Shown: positions 63,152-64,000 of the stretch, one piece after another
Layout of the letters: each line of letters starts with the position of its first letter
Position numbering within the stretch: position 1 is the first letter of the stretch
Origin: Paenisporosarcina indica
Lineage (GTDB): Bacteria > Bacillota > Bacilli > Bacillales_A > Planococcaceae
Direction of reading: 5' to 3'
Assembly (NCBI RefSeq): GCF_001939075.1
Contig: NZ_MPTA01000002.1
Location: 62,001 to 126,000, forward strand
Length of the DNA stretch: 64,000 nt
The notes under the pieces: generated by a model
The model's database searches: none
What the model was told of the DNA's origin: nothing
What the model saw: only the letters and a program-made list of their open reading frames with translations
Translations under genes and position numbers: made by a program

Positions 63152-64000
63152 TTATAGTTCGCCTAGTTGTTCGAGTGTACGGTATAGCATGACAGCCGCT
63201 TCAGCACGTGTAGCGTTTGCTTTTGGATTAAATTTATTGTCTGCATTGCCAGACACGATTCCTAAACTTACTGCTTGGTTAACGGATAGTCTTGCAAATG
63301 CTCCGATTTCTCCGTGATCAGAAAATGAATTTGGTTTCACTTCACTGGTTAATATGCCTGGATTGTGGTAATTGATTGCTCGTATCAGAAGTGTTGCCAT
63401 CTCTTCGCGAGTGATTAACGCATCGGGACTAAACATGTCTTCAGATGTACCTTTTATTATGCCTACTTTATAAGCGGTTTCGATTTCTTTATACGCCCAT
63501 GCTTTGCTAGTCGTTACATCTTTGAAAATCCCTCTGTAATAATATCCAGGAACTGCATAGTCAAAACCTTTGAATTCATACTGAGGTATATTTAATGCCC
63601 GAGCGATGAGTACAGCAAACTCAGCCCGTGTCACGTTTCCTGTCGGATTAAATGTAGTGGCGGTCTTTCCACTTGTAATGGTGCGAGAGGCCAGTACTTC
63701 TATTTCGTCTTGGGCCCAATAGCCATTGATGTCACTAAATGTTTTGGCATTTTCAGTCACAACTAGATTTGAGGTGATCATTGACTTGAACACAAATATA
63801 GCAACATCTTCGTATGTTCCTCCTACATATTCAAATGATTTACTAGTATCGTCCATATGATATGCAGTAACATTCTGTACCTTTTTAACAGAAGTTGTTA
63901 AAGGAACAGAAAATTGTATTGGCTCAGAGAAATCTCTTTTGACTGGATATCCCCAAGGTTTTTGAGTTGGCCATGATCCCACATCTGATAATTCCACATT
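63152..64000 (-). CDS. SLH-domain protein, partial (N-terminus off the right edge)
   Basis: Open from the window edge to a stop at 63,152 (about 282 codons). The visible part has a short beta-rich segment (FSVPLTTSVKKVQNVTAYH) and then three SLH repeats (FSDINGYWAQDEIEVLASR, FKDVTTSKAWAYKEIETAY, FSDHGEIGAFARLSVNQAV) ending EQLGEL. The protein surely begins upstream of the window, because no signal peptide is present; the GTG at 63,997 is not a credible start. It is the third SLH gene in a row and shares terminator type with the others, but its SLH sequence is clearly diverged from theirs. Confidence 0.88.
   Translation of the reverse strand, partial: NVELSDVGSWPTQKPWGYPVKRDFSEPIQFSVPLTTSVKKVQNVTAYHMDDTSKSFEYVGGTYEDVAIFVFKSMITSNLVVTENAKTFSDINGYWAQDEIEVLASRTITSGKTATTFNPTGNVTRAEFAVLIARALNIPQYEFKGFDYAVPGYYYRGIFKDVTTSKAWAYKEIETAYKVGIIKGTSEDMFSPDALITREEMATLLIRAINYHNPGILTSEVKPNSFSDHGEIGAFARLSVNQAVSLGIVSGNADNKFNPKANATRAEAAVMLYRTLEQLGEL

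Noticed and set aside
1-64000. CRISPR array, tRNA or rRNA genes
   Set aside because: No regularly spaced short direct repeats and no tRNA or rRNA sequence recognised on either strand.

Overview
The window looks like a low-GC Gram-positive chromosome of the Bacillales, most likely Planococcaceae or a close relative. The signs are a ComK homologue, four proteins with S-layer homology (SLH) triplets, frequent TTG/GTG starts behind strong AGGAGG-type ribosome binding sites, a Bacillus-type eps exopolysaccharide cluster, and YlxY- and YmaF-like proteins. I saw no rRNA, tRNA or CRISPR array. All family assignments come from reading the translations, without database searches.

Layout. (1) 1-1,224: left edge with a truncated membrane protein of the RipA type and a small ORF. 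(2) 1,225-2,514: intact pgi. (3) About 2,515-25,470: an accessory region bounded by pgi sequence. Two 3'-terminal pgi fragments in the same orientation lie at 23,123 and 25,148. Between the pgi copies are a RAYT-type transposase with four REP-like hairpins, a YlxY-like deacetylase, a broken YmaF-like gene, a purine/cytosine permease, comK with a divergent sigma factor and a histidine kinase, an SLH-lytic transglycosylase fusion, a decayed serine recombinase, a type II-like Wadjet locus (jetD-jetA-jetB-jetC) whose jetD has an in-frame stop, toxin-antitoxin-like debris, and a HEPN (RNase-like) gene. (4) 25,566-28,979: an SLH beta-propeller protein, a DUF1643 protein, and dispersed repeats with more gene fragments. 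(5) 28,988-49,044: a roughly 20 kb minus-strand exopolysaccharide operon. It covers chain-length control, BY-kinase, PHP phosphatase, 4,6-dehydratase, flippase, polymerase, glycosyltransferases, a nucleotide-sugar dehydrogenase/epimerase pair, a bacillosamine-type sugar trio and O-acetyltransferases. Two genes in it are split by single-base shifts at homopolymers. (6) 49,554-64,000: giant SLH-anchored surface proteins (a PHP-type metallohydrolase and an ExeM/NucH-type nuclease), a HupE/UreJ-like membrane protein, and a third SLH protein that runs off the edge.

The main story is region 3. It reads as a pgi 3'-end insertion and recombination hotspot holding a defence island in decay. Two families of short dispersed palindromic repeats sit next to stop codons and at the breakpoints of duplicated gene fragments (pgi, sigma factor, DUF1643, a 93-residue orphan). 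Named anti-phage genes are present (Wadjet, a HEPN protein), but jetD is broken by one codon, so the system may be off or need an unusual start. Region 5 is a coherent pathway for a polysaccharide probably containing N-acetylated 2,4-diamino and uronic-acid sugars.
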